Of a stretch of DNA of 64,000 nt, positions 9,889-22,480 are shown piece by piece (the stretch's first letter is position 1; every line of letters starts with the position of its first letter). Made by a program: the position numbers and the translations under genes. The stretch is taken from positions 89,341,256-89,405,255 of the forward strand of contig NW_026623056.1 of NCBI RefSeq assembly GCF_023065955.2. Direction: 5' to 3'. Under the pieces are notes generated by a model. That model did not search any database. It saw only the letters and a program-made list of their open reading frames with translations, and was not told where the DNA came from. This DNA comes from Ursus arctos (taxonomy: Eukaryota; Chordata; Mammalia; Carnivora; Ursidae).

Positions 9889-12800
9889 TCAAAACCAGAG
9901 TGATAAAACCCTAACAGGGCTTTCAAATCTTAAAGCGGTTTGTGCCCTTCTTCACTGTCAGCATGCAACACTCGGAAGATCTATATTCCAGAAGGAAGGG
10001 ATGGGCACACAAGGTTGCTTCTGATATGGATCCAGAGGGAGAAAGAATGAAATTGGAATTGCTGATGTAGCCAGGCCTTTAAACCACCAGGTTCTGCACA
10101 CAAACCTGGTCAATGGGTAATATTGTTCAACAAGTGAGTCGATCTCACCTGAAGGTTATTTTAGGGATTAGTGACGACAGGAAATTTATTACTGTTAATC
10201 TTAGTTATACCAGTGATCTTTTTTTGGGGGGTTGTTTCCAGGCTGAGCATTACAATGACTTCAGGGCGCAGGTCATACTTGGAATGGATACGGAGCTCCG
10301 AATCCAATGTCTTCAGAGTAAAACCACTGGAAGCGTCGTCAGTAGGAGAGGAGATTTGTATCTGCTCCTAGCTGTCAGTCTCTACATCTGTGTACATTTG
10401 CATAGCTTAAAATGCTCTCATGCACGACCTTCTGTCTGATTCCCAGGCAGCCTTGGCCGGGGGGTAGGGAGGCCGTGTCAGGCGAAACTCCTCATGAGGT
10501 CGGTGATTTGTCCAAGGTCACACGAATCACAAGAGGAAAGTTGTGGTTGTCTGGCCCGCAAGGCGGACACGCCAGATTGTCTCCGTGGACATCCCCTGCT
10601 GAGATGCCTCTGGACCTGGGGTCTTGCTGCAAACTGGCAACAAGGATGGGCTGTGGTCTGAGCCCATGGAACAGAATGGGCTAGACAGGCCTACATCTTG
10701 GCCAAGCCAGAAACCAGTCTTTAGCAGCACCATCACCTCATCCGCTCATTAACTGGCCCTGGGAAATGTGTGTGATGTTAGACTCGTTACAGGGACAGCC
10801 ACATTAATTTTTAAAATGAACACATTGAAGCAATACGCTAATGTATGGGCTTATCCGTATTTTCCTTCTTCTTCCTCTCTCCCTGCACCCCTTCCTTCCT
10901 TCTTTGTGAAATTGAACATTGGATAACTTTAGACTAGCCGAAGATAGAATTCTGTTTCATATCATGTGGAGAAGGCCCATATGCCTTAGCGGAAACCTGA
11001 AGGTATAAATTAGGTTGAAAGAATTGCCATTTAAGATCTTTTTAAGCCCAAGAAGCAACTCGGACCAGGAAAATGGCGATCCTTCTTTTCTCTGGAATCC
11101 TGCCTTAATTGGGACACAGGAACATCTTATGTTCTGCTAATCGATTATTCGTATGGAAATAATATTTCTCAAGTGCTTGAAAACATTTTGCTCTTTTAAG
11201 CATGTGAAACATTCATAATTTTACTTATAGAATTAATTCACAGCAAGCAGCTTTTCAGAAGAGAGAACCGACTTGAATCTCAGCCTGGGCTTTCCGATAA
11301 GATGGTTTAAATTTGTAGGTTTCATATGCGTGAGTTCGTCTGTGATTAGAGGCACGTGGGAATGCTAACGTTCCTTCTTGAGAAAGGGTGTTCTTGGTAG
11401 ATAGTGGGCTGAAGTGTCTTCAGAAACTGAACCCCCTCTCAGGCTGGACTGGCCCTCCCAGTCACAGGAAGAGGAAGCCTTGGGGTCCCTGTACCTGTCT
11501 CCCTGGGCCTCCTTCCAGCCACCACAGATCTTGCTTCAGACCCGAGGGCAGAAGTTGCCCTGCCTCTCCCAAGAAAGCTCTCTGCCACTGATTCTAGAAC
11601 GTAGACTCGCGGAGAGCCCCTGGCGCGTGTTGTGAACTTATGTAAATTCTACTCAACAGTATTGATCGGTTTCTTCCAGCATTCTTCATCAGTAACCGGT
11701 GGGAGTTTCTGATCAATACTAATTAATTGTGACAATTTGGCTTAATTTGGGCCATTCAATCAAGAAACAGTGCTCGTTTGTTCCATGTACCATTTTTATT
11801 CTCTCCATAGTGGGCTTCTTGTTTTCAGGGAGTGACTGATTTTCATTAACGTGGGCAAGCTGAGAAGAGATTTGGCTCTGAATGCTCTTTTTTAAGCATT
11901 ACTTCGAAAGATGATAATGGTTTTTTGTGTTTTTCGTTTTGTTTTTTGGCCCGGCACTAAAACCTTGTCTAACAGACTGGCTGAGTCACTAAGGCAGAGG
12001 GCAGGTCACTTTGCCCTCGCTTTTTTGGGGGAGTCACGAGAGCAAATGCTACGTATGGGTCGCCTCACACCAGTTCACCAGCCACGCGCTCTGGAAGACA
12101 AGATCTCGCAGACTCTTTCCTGGTGGTTCTCTGATTGACGCCTTCTTGCCTTTTTCACTCTTTGCGAAGGATAGGGCCACCAACATCAGGGTCTAGGGAA
12201 AGATGAAAACATGGCCCTCTTGTTAAACAATGATTAAGCGGAACGTCACTCACCGTGCTGAGCGTGGGGCCCTATGCACGTTGCCTGGCTGGGAAGCCAG
12301 CCTCTAAGGGCACCGGATACAACCTTTTTCTTTAAAACTATTCAATATGTAGCATTCATTTTACAATACGTTTTCTTTCCAGCACTTTCTAAACTGCTGT
12401 CCTGGTTTACGCCCAGCAGATAGATAATTGGAAACTTTTTAGGGTGTGAAAAATTAATTTGAATTTAAGTAATTTTGCAAATAAGGAGAACAAAACTTCC
12501 CTACTCTTTATGCTTTCCTTACTTTGTAACGGACTTGGCGAATCCTCCTGGATCAGTCTGTGCACCCGTTGTAATTGTGTATGATTTCTGCTCTTGCATC
12601 CTACTTTGTAGAGGATTACTGACGGCTCCAGAGTCTTTGGCTTATGGAGAGGGAGTTCTAAGTCTCCTTCTCTTACTCGGGGCAGGTATGGCTTCTCAGA
12701 CCAGCTACACACAGCAGAGGGGGTGCACGGGGTTTCTGGGCCCAGACCTTAAGAAACTGGCAGCTTCAAACTTTTTCTCTCTGGGAACCCTTGCCGTGGG

Positions 12801-13285
12801 AGAAGCCAGTGGCCGCATGAGAAGTCCCATACCCCGAACCCGTCATAGGGGAGGAAGCCCGGGCCAGCAGCGTGGAGCGGCGGCTTGGTGAGATACCCGA
12901 TCAGCCAGCGACGGTGCCGTCTCTCCCAGCTCCGCTGCCAGACGTGCAGTGAGGATCTCCCAGGTGATTCCAGCCCCGGGACCACCTCGCTGCAACACAT
13001 GGAAGGCTCCTCGCAAGAAGTGCCCGGCTGAGCCCGTCCACCTCTAGAGGCGGTGGGCAGAGTGACCACTTCCTGCATTTACGCTGTTCAGTTTGGGGAC
13101 AATAATTACCTGTTGCATACCGACACCTGTCGTCTTTACTAGCCTGTCGGCTGGGTCTCCTCTCACTCCACCCCTCCTTCAAGTCCATCCTGGACTGTTT
13201 TCTGTTCTTGCTGGTAGGAATGTAATCTGGTCAGGAAGCAGACCTTTAGGTTCTTAGAACAGGGATGCTGCAAAACTCTATCAGC
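9889..13285. other. Intron 2, mostly unique; possible conserved noncoding blocks
   Basis: No gene is recognised. AT-rich stretches such as 10900-11280 and 11640-11900 lack repeat signatures and have homeodomain-like ATTA words. A 10-bp inverted repeat (AGTATTGATC at 11658-11667, GATCAATACT at 11711-11720) sits in the second of these. Confidence 0.45.
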
Positions 13286-13289
13286 CGTA

Positions 13290-13440
13290 GCTTTTTTTTG
13301 TCATTCATTCATTCACCTGCTCTGTGCTAGACATTGTAATCAGAACGGGTGATGGAGTATTTTAAAAGAGCAGCACTGGGAGAGTGGGGCGGGAAGTGCT
13401 TAGTGACAAATAGACAATCCATGGTCCTGGGAGGGGACGG
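13290..13440 (+). repeat. L2 3'-end fragment
   Basis: The order TTCATTCATTCACC..TGTGCTAGACATTG, then GCACTGGGAGAGTGG and GGGAAGTGCTTAGTG, resembles the diverged 3' part of LINE-2. Confidence 0.5.
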
Positions 13441-13675
13441 AGGGCGCACCCCACCCCTGAGTAACTTGAGGAGAGCTAAGTACAAAGGGATTGTTTGCAA
13501 AGATGTGTGTAGGGTTTAAGGAAACCTGCATAGCATAGCATGGCACCTCAGGCTAGCAATGGCAGAGCCTGACGTGAGGCGCCAGAGTCCAAAGAGGATG
13601 CTGTCTGGAGAGGCAGCCTGATGGGGGCTGTGTTCTTCTGTTGATGGACATACCTGAGCGGCAGTGACTATGCAG

Positions 13676-13880
13676 ACTTGTAGGGTTGCCACATTTAGAA
13701 AATGAAAGTACGGGATGCTCAGTTAAGTTTCAGTGTCAGATAAGCAAAAAAAAAATTTTTTTTTAAAGTATAAGTATGTCCCATGCAATATTTGGGACAT
13801 ACTTATACTAAACATTTTTTTCATTGTTTTTCTGAAGTTTGAATATATGGGCAGTCTGTATTTTATCTGCAACCCTAGCA
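13676..13880. repeat. Ancient palindromic repeat with perfect 17-bp hairpin
   Basis: Arms AGTATAAGTATGTCCCA (13767-13783) and its exact reverse complement (13793-13809) flank a 9-base loop. The flanks are also diverged inverted copies: GTAGGGTTGCCACATTTAG at the left pairs with the GCAACCCTAG end at the right, and CAGTTAAGTTTCAG pairs with CTGAAGTTTGAA. The whole block is about 200 bp and palindromic like a MITE. I recognise it as an old mammalian interspersed repeat but am unsure of its family name. Confidence 0.8.
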
Positions 13881-14186
13881 GAGATGGAGGTGAGGGAATC
13901 AGTACCCAGATCTCTCTCTTTCTGTCTCCTGATTGCCTGTAGTACCATCCACTGGAGGAAGCCAACCAAAGCCATAGAACTATGGTAGAAGCAGAGAGCA
14001 AATCCGATGAGTAAAGGTTGAAAAATTGCGTTGTGCCTTGCCCATGCACTTTCCTCACTGGAACTTAAGTCATCCGCTACCCCTCTCAGTCTTCCCTAAT
14101 GAAAAAATAGCTTCTTATACTATAAGTGATGGCAGCTTTATACAGACAAAGCAGGCAGGATTGTTGTAGACAGATTCTAGATTGGT

Positions 14187-14286
14187 TAGGAAGGAAGGAA
14201 GGAAGGAAGGAAGGAAGGAAGGAAGGAAGGAAGGAAGGAAGGAGAAAGGAAGAAGAAAGGAAGGAAGAAAGAAAAAGAAAGAAATG
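14187..14286. repeat. (GGAA)n microsatellite
   Basis: About 14 GGAA units in a row are followed by degenerate GAAA/GGAAG units up to about 14286. Tandem GGAA blocks can bind ETS-family factors; whether this one does is unknown. Confidence 0.95.
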
Positions 14287-14289
14287 CCA

Positions 14290-17200
14290 TTTATTAATAT
14301 TATCCTTTTCTTTGTGTGGTGTCATTGGTTGGCTTAATGTTTTTAAAGGGAGGAAACCTGTCGGCTCTATTTTTGAAAGAGCAGTTAGGCTCCCGTCACC
14401 TCCCTCCAGTGATCTGGGTCTGGGTCTGGAAGCCGCAAACTGAAGGCTTCCAGAAAAGCTGCCTCCCGATGGTCCACTGCACCTGTGGATGACTCACCCA
14501 CCTGTCCTGAGCCACTGGGGAAAGTGGGGGGCTGCCAGTTGGGAAAAGGGGAGTTGCCAGTGACCCCAGGTGCTGCCCAGGAGGGCTGGAATATGAGCAG
14601 CCAGCCTGGGGCTGAGGAGTCGAGCTGGGAGGGACGCAGTGCTGGGCTCTCCCCGGGCAGCATTTCAGACAGGAGAAGCTGAAATTTGCTTTCACTGCCC
14701 TGGAGGGGGATCAGGTTGTAGACTGAAGTCCTTGGTTTCAGAACCTTGAGTTAAACTTCAGACTTGTGACTGCAAGATCAGCTGGTTAAGAAATACGAGA
14801 AACAACCATCTCTCTCTTTTAATCAACTGCAAGCCAGAGCCCAAATCTCCGTCCCTCTCCTTCCCCACACAGCCAGGGGAATTGTTCTTTTGGGCATGTT
14901 GGGGAAAATGATTTCCCACAGAAATGAGGACTTGAGTCCCTTTAATAGAAACCATACTTTGAAAGTTCAAGAGGAAAGAAAGATAACCAGTATTATGGGA
15001 TCATTGGATTTGAAATGTAATTATTTGTAGCTTTGCTTTTTCCAATATTAATTTGAAGGTGTATATATTATTATTATTTTTAACAGAAATCGTTGCTTAT
15101 CATGATAGAGAAGGCTAATTATTTGCATATTGCTAGATTTAATTCAATGAGACATTTAAAAAAATTATATTTCCCTTGAAAGTTATCTCCCTCCCCCAGA
15201 AAACGAACTGACTAGAGGATGCTTCTAATGTGGGATTCCTCTGAGTTCTTGCCAGAGAACTGTGCCTGGAGCCTCTTTCCGTTTTCCTGTTGGGATCTGG
15301 AATTGAGTAGACCAACGATCGGCTAAAACATGTATTGATTCCATAGACAGGAGGTGGGGGTGGGAGTGGGGGTAGGAAATCGGAAGAGAGAGATACAGCC
15401 TCCTTTACGTTTATGAGAATACTCCTTCCAGTAATTTACAATTACATGAAATGGAAGCTTGCTGCCATTTTTGTGCTTGGCAAGTGGCCTCTTCAATATT
15501 TCTAAAATGCCTTCTTCTCTTTCCACCATTCCACCATTCCACCATCCCAGACCTTGAAGATAATTGAAAATTGAACTGCACTCCAGGATTCATTTAGAAA
15601 GCAGAGTGTCCTTGGATGTCAGAGAAAAGCTTTCCCGGCTAGGTGCTGATGTGAGCCAAGTAATTTCCACGTTAGACTCTTCCTATCATAATTAGCTCAC
15701 AGACCTAAGTGCAACAGGATTGACCTTTGAACGTGGCAGAACTCATTACCCACAGCACAGAATCACTCATTGTGCTAATCACAGTGGAGACGATGAGTCT
15801 TCTTGCCTCTGACCTTTCTTAGATCTTAGAGTTTGAGAGTTTCAAACATAAACCTTTTGGCAGTTTGAACTGCTGTGCACTCACGAAAATTCAATTTCCC
15901 ACCAGTCCATAAAGCAAGCGTTTTTATAGTGTGCTTTGCAAATGGGCTAGGTCATCAGAAATAGCCCACGAAGTTGTGCGTTGTAGATTATAATGTATTT
16001 TCTGGCTACAAAAAATTCTCTTAATGTTCCTCCCAGGTAGTGCCACTCGATAACTATTTCATAGGAGTTTCAGAAGAAAAGAGAGAAATGTTTAGCGTCG
16101 AGGGTTTGCTGGGTTCATCCATGAATTAGCTGGCACCATGTGGCCACCCCTGCAGTATTTTGACATTTAAGCCAGTCGCTCTTAGGTTTTTCTTTGCCTT
16201 TCGGCTGTTGCCCTGATTGCAGTACCACTGGCCCTGCTTGGCTGGCTGTATGGTCTGGCAAGGAAACCACGTCTTCGTCTCCCATTTGCTCACGAAGGGG
16301 TGGGCGAAGAGGAGATCCCTGTTTCTTGTCCCGGCCATTTGTGGCTTGGCCATTGGCTGGTAGTTCACCTGTGGTAAATTGTTTCACTTCTTTGGGGCCC
16401 CATTCCTCCCTGTGGGACAATGTTGTGTCTTGCCTCTTGCCCAATTTTGCCACTTGGGGATCCTGTGGCTGTTACTTTCCGGGACACTAGAGGATGTTGA
16501 CTTCTTTGGATTTTCTGTTCTGCAAACATCGAGGGAATATTGCCTGTGAGTCCGAAGGAGAAATACGGTGCTATTTCTTGGTGGAGGCAGTGGAGGGGAA
16601 AGAAAGTACAATGGGCAGACTCTGACTAGGATTGTCAGCGGCTGTGATAACAAATGTAACTATTTCAACCAAATGGAAACATTTGTTCTTTCATTTGGAC
16701 AGACTGCATTTCCACATTGCTGCTTGCAGAATATGGGCAGAGGGCTTATTTCCTTGGACTTTCCATGGTGTGCATCCGGCTGTGCGTAAGGCTGCCTGAC
16801 CGGTGGCTGGCCTCCTGGTGTGGACAGGTGTAGACAACAGTGGCCCACTCATCACAGGAACACAAAAGAAGTGGGTGGCCTCCTGCGGCTGGAATGAACA
16901 CATCTGCGCACATAAAGAGGTTGCTGTCGGCCCTCCTGCTACCCCTGAAATTAAATTGTTCCTGCAGTTTTGCAGCCAGAAAATATTCCAATTTTCTTTT
17001 GAAACTTTGTAACCATTTCACTTGGGGGTTTGGGCAATGCCCCTGGTGCCATGCGCTACTGGGATTGTGCGTGGGGCTGCCAACAAGCGCCCTTCCAGAT
17101 GCTGGCCGTTGAATTACAGCGACTCGCTGTCTCGCTTTGCATTTTCTATAAACCCAGCCCATCGACACTCTACATTATGGCAATGCGTGGAGAATTTGAA

Positions 17201-20055
17201 CTATCATTTTGAAATTATGAGCCAGATTAGTTGGTGGACGGTTAGAATCATGTCTTAAAAGACACGGTAGCTCCCTGCAGATAAAATGAGCAGTCTTATT
17301 CTGTTCACACATCTCGAAGTTGAACAAGACCGTAACATCTTGCCAATTACGTATCTGGGATGGAAGTAGACTGTTAGGTCAGCCTAGCCAGCTACAGCTG
17401 GCAAAATATAGCCCTCGCGTGTATTTTCTCAGTTCAGCTTAAAATGACTTTAGTGAAAGGTCGGATGACTTAGCTCCGGGGAGCACTTCCATTCTCTAAC
17501 AGACCGATGTTAGACATTTTCCCCGGACGTCCTGCCTAAATTGGTTTTCCATATCAGTTTCTTGATATCAGCCTCTATTAACGTTCCCTTGAGCTGCAGC
17601 AACCCAAAATGGATATTTTATCACTGCTTACATTTTTTATCTCGATGGAAATGCTTCTATTACCTCTGTTGATCATCAGAACGCTTTAAGGGATGCTGTT
17701 TCAATTCCGATCCCTTGAAAAATGATTTTTTTTTAAAGCTTTTTAGAAACGGAATAAGTTTGGATCATGTTGCCTGACACTGGAAATTTTCTCTGTTTTT
17801 GGAATTCTTGAAATAAAAATACTCTGCTTTATTTTTGGTCTGTAAGAACTTATGCGTGGGGGGGGGGGGCTTTGACGGCTCTCCTGTCATAGTGCCGCAT
17901 AAAAATCCTTGCTTAAACAGTGGCGATGGCTCGTCAGACCAAGCACGGTTCACATCTGAATTTTTCCCAGGCGTTGGCCCTAAGGCAGTAGGAGAGACGT
18001 CTGGGGACTCAGAACTTCACCACTGCCTGGGAAAGTACTTCTTACTCCATTTCTTCTTGAGATTAGTTGTTGGAACATTATTATTAAATAATGCTTTAAA
18101 CTAAAACCAAAACTCTACTGTTGGTTAGTCCTTCTGGGTCTGGGTACCAGATACGGTTCACCAGCCGAGTCCAGAGGCCGTGTAAGCTTGTTCCGTCCTG
18201 GGCATCTGATTTTATTCTCTTTTTACAAATATGTGAACCCATCTTCCTGGTAAGTAGAAGAATAAATACAAAGCTTAAAATGACTCCCCTCTAGGAAGCT
18301 CTTTCCAGCAAATCAGCAAGTACTTGCCATGAGCTCTTAAGATAGCGTCATTTTAAAAAAGCAAATGGAAGCGATGCGTCAAGCATAGGCAAAGGAATGT
18401 GGAAGCAGAGGCTGGTGGGGTCAGGACACCAGCCTGCGTGGAATTTAAACCCACAACCAACAGTTCCTGGCACCCAACACCCATCTTTGTTAACACATTT
18501 ACAACAGAGGCTGACACTGCTGCAAAGGCCATCCCTGTCCTTAGGATATTCCGACACGGAATGCGTGGTCACGTTCAGGACTTTTGAAGGGTATTTAAAA
18601 CATGGGAACATGAGCAGTCTTGTCTCCTTCTGCTTCCCTCTGTCTCCTTGCTGTGCCTGAGAGGTGCAGAGAGTGAATGCAGGCACGTGACGCCTGACTG
18701 GATGGGGAATCAAGGTTGGTGGCAGCCTCAAGTTCGAGATTTTAAGCAGCAGCAGTGTTCATCAGCCCGACTGCAGCCGGACCTGGCATACATCTGCCTC
18801 TGCTTCGCTTCACAGACCCCCCTCCCAGGTGTTACCCAGAGCGTTGCCCCGAAAGTCAAAATCTGTTTACACAACGGGCGCATCGGCCCCATAGTCCTGC
18901 GCATCTAACAAAAGCTTGTAATCCCTGAAAATCCGCACAGGAAAATGCCTGTCCTCCGGGATTAGAGGCGCAGGGCTGAGAGCCAGGGTGGGAATGTGTC
19001 CGGTAAGATAGCGCAGCCCCTCCGCTCGGCTGCTGTGGGGGTCCAGGAAGAACACAGAAGCATCTGCTGGGGCTGAAGCCGGCCACCGGCACGTGGCTGG
19101 ACGGAGGCATCCCTCACCAGGCAGCGCCGCAGAGCACGGGGAAGGAGAGGTCCACAGTCCAACGTCTGAGCACAGCGCTGGTCCCTTTCTGATGCGTGTG
19201 TAATGCTTTTTCTATCCACGCTGCTGCTTCAACACAGCCCGGGGCTCCTCTGGTCTGTGGACTTCTGAGCCTTTCTCTCCCTTTCTCACCGAGTCTGCAA
19301 GGCAGTCCACCTGCCTCAGCCCCTCCTTTCCCTCTAAAGGCAAGTTCTCTGGAATGATGGGCGAGGGGAGCGCCCATCATTTCTGTATGAATGAGGTGAG
19401 CTAGTGCTCCTCGGAGGCTTCTTGAAGATGGCCTCTCATTAGGACTGCATTTGCTTTCATTTGAAAACTGGAGAACTTTATAAAATTCTCCATGGTGCCG
19501 AAATCTTCAGAGTTCAATCCTTTGAAACTTTGAAGGTTAGCAGCTAGGGGCAAATGAGTCTGGGAAGATTTCACCCTTCAGAAACAGTAAAACCAGGTCA
19601 TATAAGGGAAAGGGAAAACTGCTAATATTTCAAAGCTCTGAAGGAAGAAAAAATGTGCCCCGAGCAGAATGGAGGAGGCTCCAGCCTGATTAAGGAAAAC
19701 TGGCATTCCTTTCCTGTGTTTTCAAGCATTTCAAGCTACATGCTACGAAAGCTGGAAGGGGAAGGCTATGGGGGCAGAAGCCACAGCAGGAAAGCCCGAG
19801 AGAAATGCTTGGCAAAGGTTACTGAATATACATGAAATATTTCTGTAAAAAAACCTAAGGTTTTAAAAGTACTAAAGAGATGGCCAGCCATATCAGAAAT
19901 TGCACAGACGTATGCAGCCCAAGAAAAAAGCCATACAGTTAAAAGGGAGGAAAATAGAGCCATACTGTACAGTGATATATATTTGAATTTCTATTATTAG
20001 TCTGAAATGAATTTGAATGAATTATATGCTTATTATAATGTATGTGTATGTCGAC
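14290..20055. other. Intron 2, unique sequence
   Basis: I see no gene or young transposon. 15000-15180 is AT-rich with octamer-like ATTTGCAT next to CTAATTA. A 12-G run is at 17858-17869. 15522-15547 holds three copies of TTCCACCA-type units. GC-rich 18940-19300 carries a minus-strand frame that I could not assign. Confidence 0.45.
15020..15180. promoter_or_regulatory. Candidate noncoding regulatory block
   Basis: AT-rich, repeat-free sequence with a homeodomain core CTAATTA directly followed by TTTGCATAT, an octamer-like POU site, near 15115-15130. Such composite sites are common in neural enhancers; this is only a motif reading. Confidence 0.25.
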
Positions 20056-20059
20056 GAGG

Positions 20060-20470
20060 TTCATCTACAAGAAGCTGAAACTCTAAAAAAAACAACAGCT
20101 TAAACAATAAAGTTGTTTCTTTCTCATAGAAAAGGTAGGTGGTCGAGAGCAGTCAGGATAGTTTCAAGGAGCATCAATCAAGGAGCATCAAGCACCTGTA
20201 TTCCTTTTTGCCCTCCGCAGCATAAGACTCTTAACTTAATGGCCCAAAATGGCTGTTTGAGCACTTGCCATTGCCTCTGAATTCCGGCTAGCAGAAAACA
20301 GATGGAATAAGAAAAAAGGACAGAGTGTCAGCTTTCTTTTAAGGAGATTTCTTGTTTCCTACCCACATCCTACGGGCCAGAACCTAGTTGTGTGGCCATG
20401 CCCGACAGCAAGGAGGCCAGAGACCTAGCTCTGGGTTTGTAACTAAGAAACGGGGGATAAATAGAGGCAA
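20060..20470 (-). mobile_element. Diverged LTR-like repeat fragment
   Basis: Shares with the outer element at 43508-44350 the order of an internal TTTCTTTCTCAT block, a CCCACATCCTACGGGCCAGAAC block and GTGGCCATGCC. These match a family of old mammalian LTRs read on the minus strand. The family name is uncertain and the ends are unclear. Confidence 0.45.
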
Positions 20471-20929
20471 GCAGCAGATTCGGCCACGATCCATTTCTGC
20501 TCTTGGAGTTTCTCAAGCACTTATGTATCTGGCTGGCTTGCATGGAGGTCTGGTCTAAGGTGATGGATGATTCCTTTGTTCTCTGTCCTCCCGATCAACC
20601 TGAAGTCGTTTCTCTTTGTAAGCACGTGAAGGAAGGCAAACTGTGGCTTTTCTGAGGGGTGTGCTGTTAGGGAAGTTAGCTGCTGATTTCTGGGAAGGAC
20701 TTTTCATTCTTTGCATGTGTTTAGAAGAGGGGAAGAAACATTTGGTGTGTTAGCCTCACCTTTACCTACTGTGATTCAAACTATTCTCCGGTTAGGACTA
20801 AAGAATTTTCTATGCAAAAAAATGAAAGCCTGGTCTCTGATCTCTAAACACACAGAGGATGACCCCCTTTCCCTATATAACTCCCCTGTCCTTCCCCTGC
20901 CCTCATATAAATGAGGCATGCCTACAGCA

Positions 20930-21480
20930 GATGGTGGCACAAAGAAGAGAATCCACTCTTGCTAGATTGAGTAGAAGGGGGTCATTTCACGGTATCAGCC
21001 CCTTAGAATCTCTGAGAGGCAGAGAACCCAGCCTGGACCGCGCACAGCCAGGGACACTGCATCCAGAAACACCGACCACGTGCAGGCTTTTCCAGAAGAA
21101 TCCCCGCCGCCGTTGCTGCCGGGCTCGTGGCACCAGGCACGGACAGGTCGATGTCCCTACAGCCGCCCCAGAGAGATCCAGTGTCTCTGCCTCCCTGCTT
21201 GCCAGAGCTGGGGTCCTTCTGTGTTTGCCGGCCACCCCCAGTGCTCGCTTCTGCCTTCTCAGATCCCGCCACATCGCACCTGCCTGGCTGGCCCCAAGCC
21301 TGGGTGGCAGAATCCTCCTTCCAGGACCCCTGGGAATGGATTTCCCCCGGCTGTCAGCGTCTGCGGCGGAGCGAGCCGGCGGAAGGAGAGGGTGTTGGGT
21401 GAGCCAGTCTGCATGCCACCGTCCTGGGGAGCAGTGCATTCGTAATTGCTCTTTATACACGACCCAGCAGGCTGGCGCAC
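20930..21480. other. GC-rich stretch with overlapping chance frames
   Basis: Long frames exist in several phases on both strands (for example 20859-21521 on + and 20987-21517 on -), which is typical of GC-rich DNA with few stops. CpG density is moderate and below that of the 4801 patch. No protein family or splice signals are recognised. Confidence 0.4.
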
Positions 21481-21681
21481 ACTCCCTCCTTGTCCCTCCG
21501 AACATCTCCAGAGGCAAATGAGTCTCGATTCATGATCATCCCCGTTTCAAACACAGGGGAGCGTTTGAGCCCCAGAAAGGCACATCCGACCACACTCAAG
21601 CAGTCGGAACTCGAGCTTTCCCTAGTGAAGCTTTTTCTTTATTTCTTTATTTTTTCTCGAAAATGTAAGCATGTTGGCTAG

Positions 21682-22066
21682 TGCTATGGGCGGAACTGTG
21701 TCCGCCGCTCCCAACATTCATAGGTTGGAAGCCTAACCCCTGGTACTTCAGAATGGGACTGTATTTGGAGACAGGGTCTTCGAAGAAGTGATGAAGGTCG
21801 AACGAGGTCATTAACATGGGTCCTAACCCAGGACAACTGGTGCTCTTATAAGAAGAGATCAGGACCCACATGTGCACAGAGGGTCGACCGTGGGAGGACA
21901 CAGTGAGAAGACGGCGTCTGCACACCCAGGAGAGGGACCTCAGAGGAACAAACTCTGCCGGCACCTTGATCTCAGACTTCCAGCCTCCGGACTGTGAGCC
22001 AATACGTTTCTGTCATTTGAGCCCCCGTGGTGGTATTTTGTTCCGCAGCCCTCGCAGACTAATACA
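21682..22066 (+). mobile_element. MaLR LTR (MLT1-type), nearly full length
   Basis: Begins TGCTATGGGCGGAACTGTGTC and ends GCAGACTAATACA, the classic ends of MLT1 LTRs, with CTAACCCCTGGTACTTCAG, TTTGGAGACAGGGTCTT and CTTATAAGAAGAG in the right order. The flanks GCTAG (21677-21681) and ACTAG (22067-22071) fit a decayed 5-bp target duplication. No internal region is present, so this is a solo LTR. Confidence 0.85.
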
Positions 22067-22235
22067 ACTAGGAACCATTTTGCCTTTCCAAAAGAAAAAT
22101 GAGTTTTTTCAATGATATTTCTATCTTCTGGTGTGTTATCTTCCTGGGCTTCACGAATTTTGGAGAAAACTTGATCTCAGCAACACCTATGTGCACCCAT
22201 TCCATTGCCTAAACGGCCCAGCCTGGTAATCTTTC

Positions 22236-22300
22236 TATATAAGCAAGGTGCACATAGGTAGGGGCCTGAGCTGCGGCACAATGGCCACAGAGGACTCGGA
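22236..22300 (+). promoter_or_regulatory. TATA-like element followed by ATG in Kozak-like context
   Basis: CTATATAAGCAAGG near 22235-22248 has the form of a TATA box, and 40 bases later GCACAATGGCC has a G at +4. A frame from 22248 to 22478 is short and unassigned. The CpG-rich patch at 22481-22740 follows. This could be chance. Confidence 0.2.
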
Positions 22301-22480
22301 GCTGGAAGTAAGCCGCGGCCTTCAGCTGACCGAATTAGGCTTTGCATTAACAACAGCCGTTTTGAACAATGGAGACTGTGGGTTTCAGGATGCCTCTTTC
22401 AGGACAACAGAGAATTTCTCTCTCTTGGAAAAAGCTGTAAGAATCAAAAAGGTGCTAACTTGGTGTGGGGAAAGTTAGAG

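Noticed and set aside
18867..19055. Minus-strand 62-codon frame that reads like globular protein
   Set aside because: I could not link it to any protein, there are no splice signals, and the frame is short; could be tested by a protein database search.
20859..21521. Overlapping frames of 176-220 codons on both strands
   Set aside because: GC-rich DNA with few stop words gives open frames in many phases; no family match.
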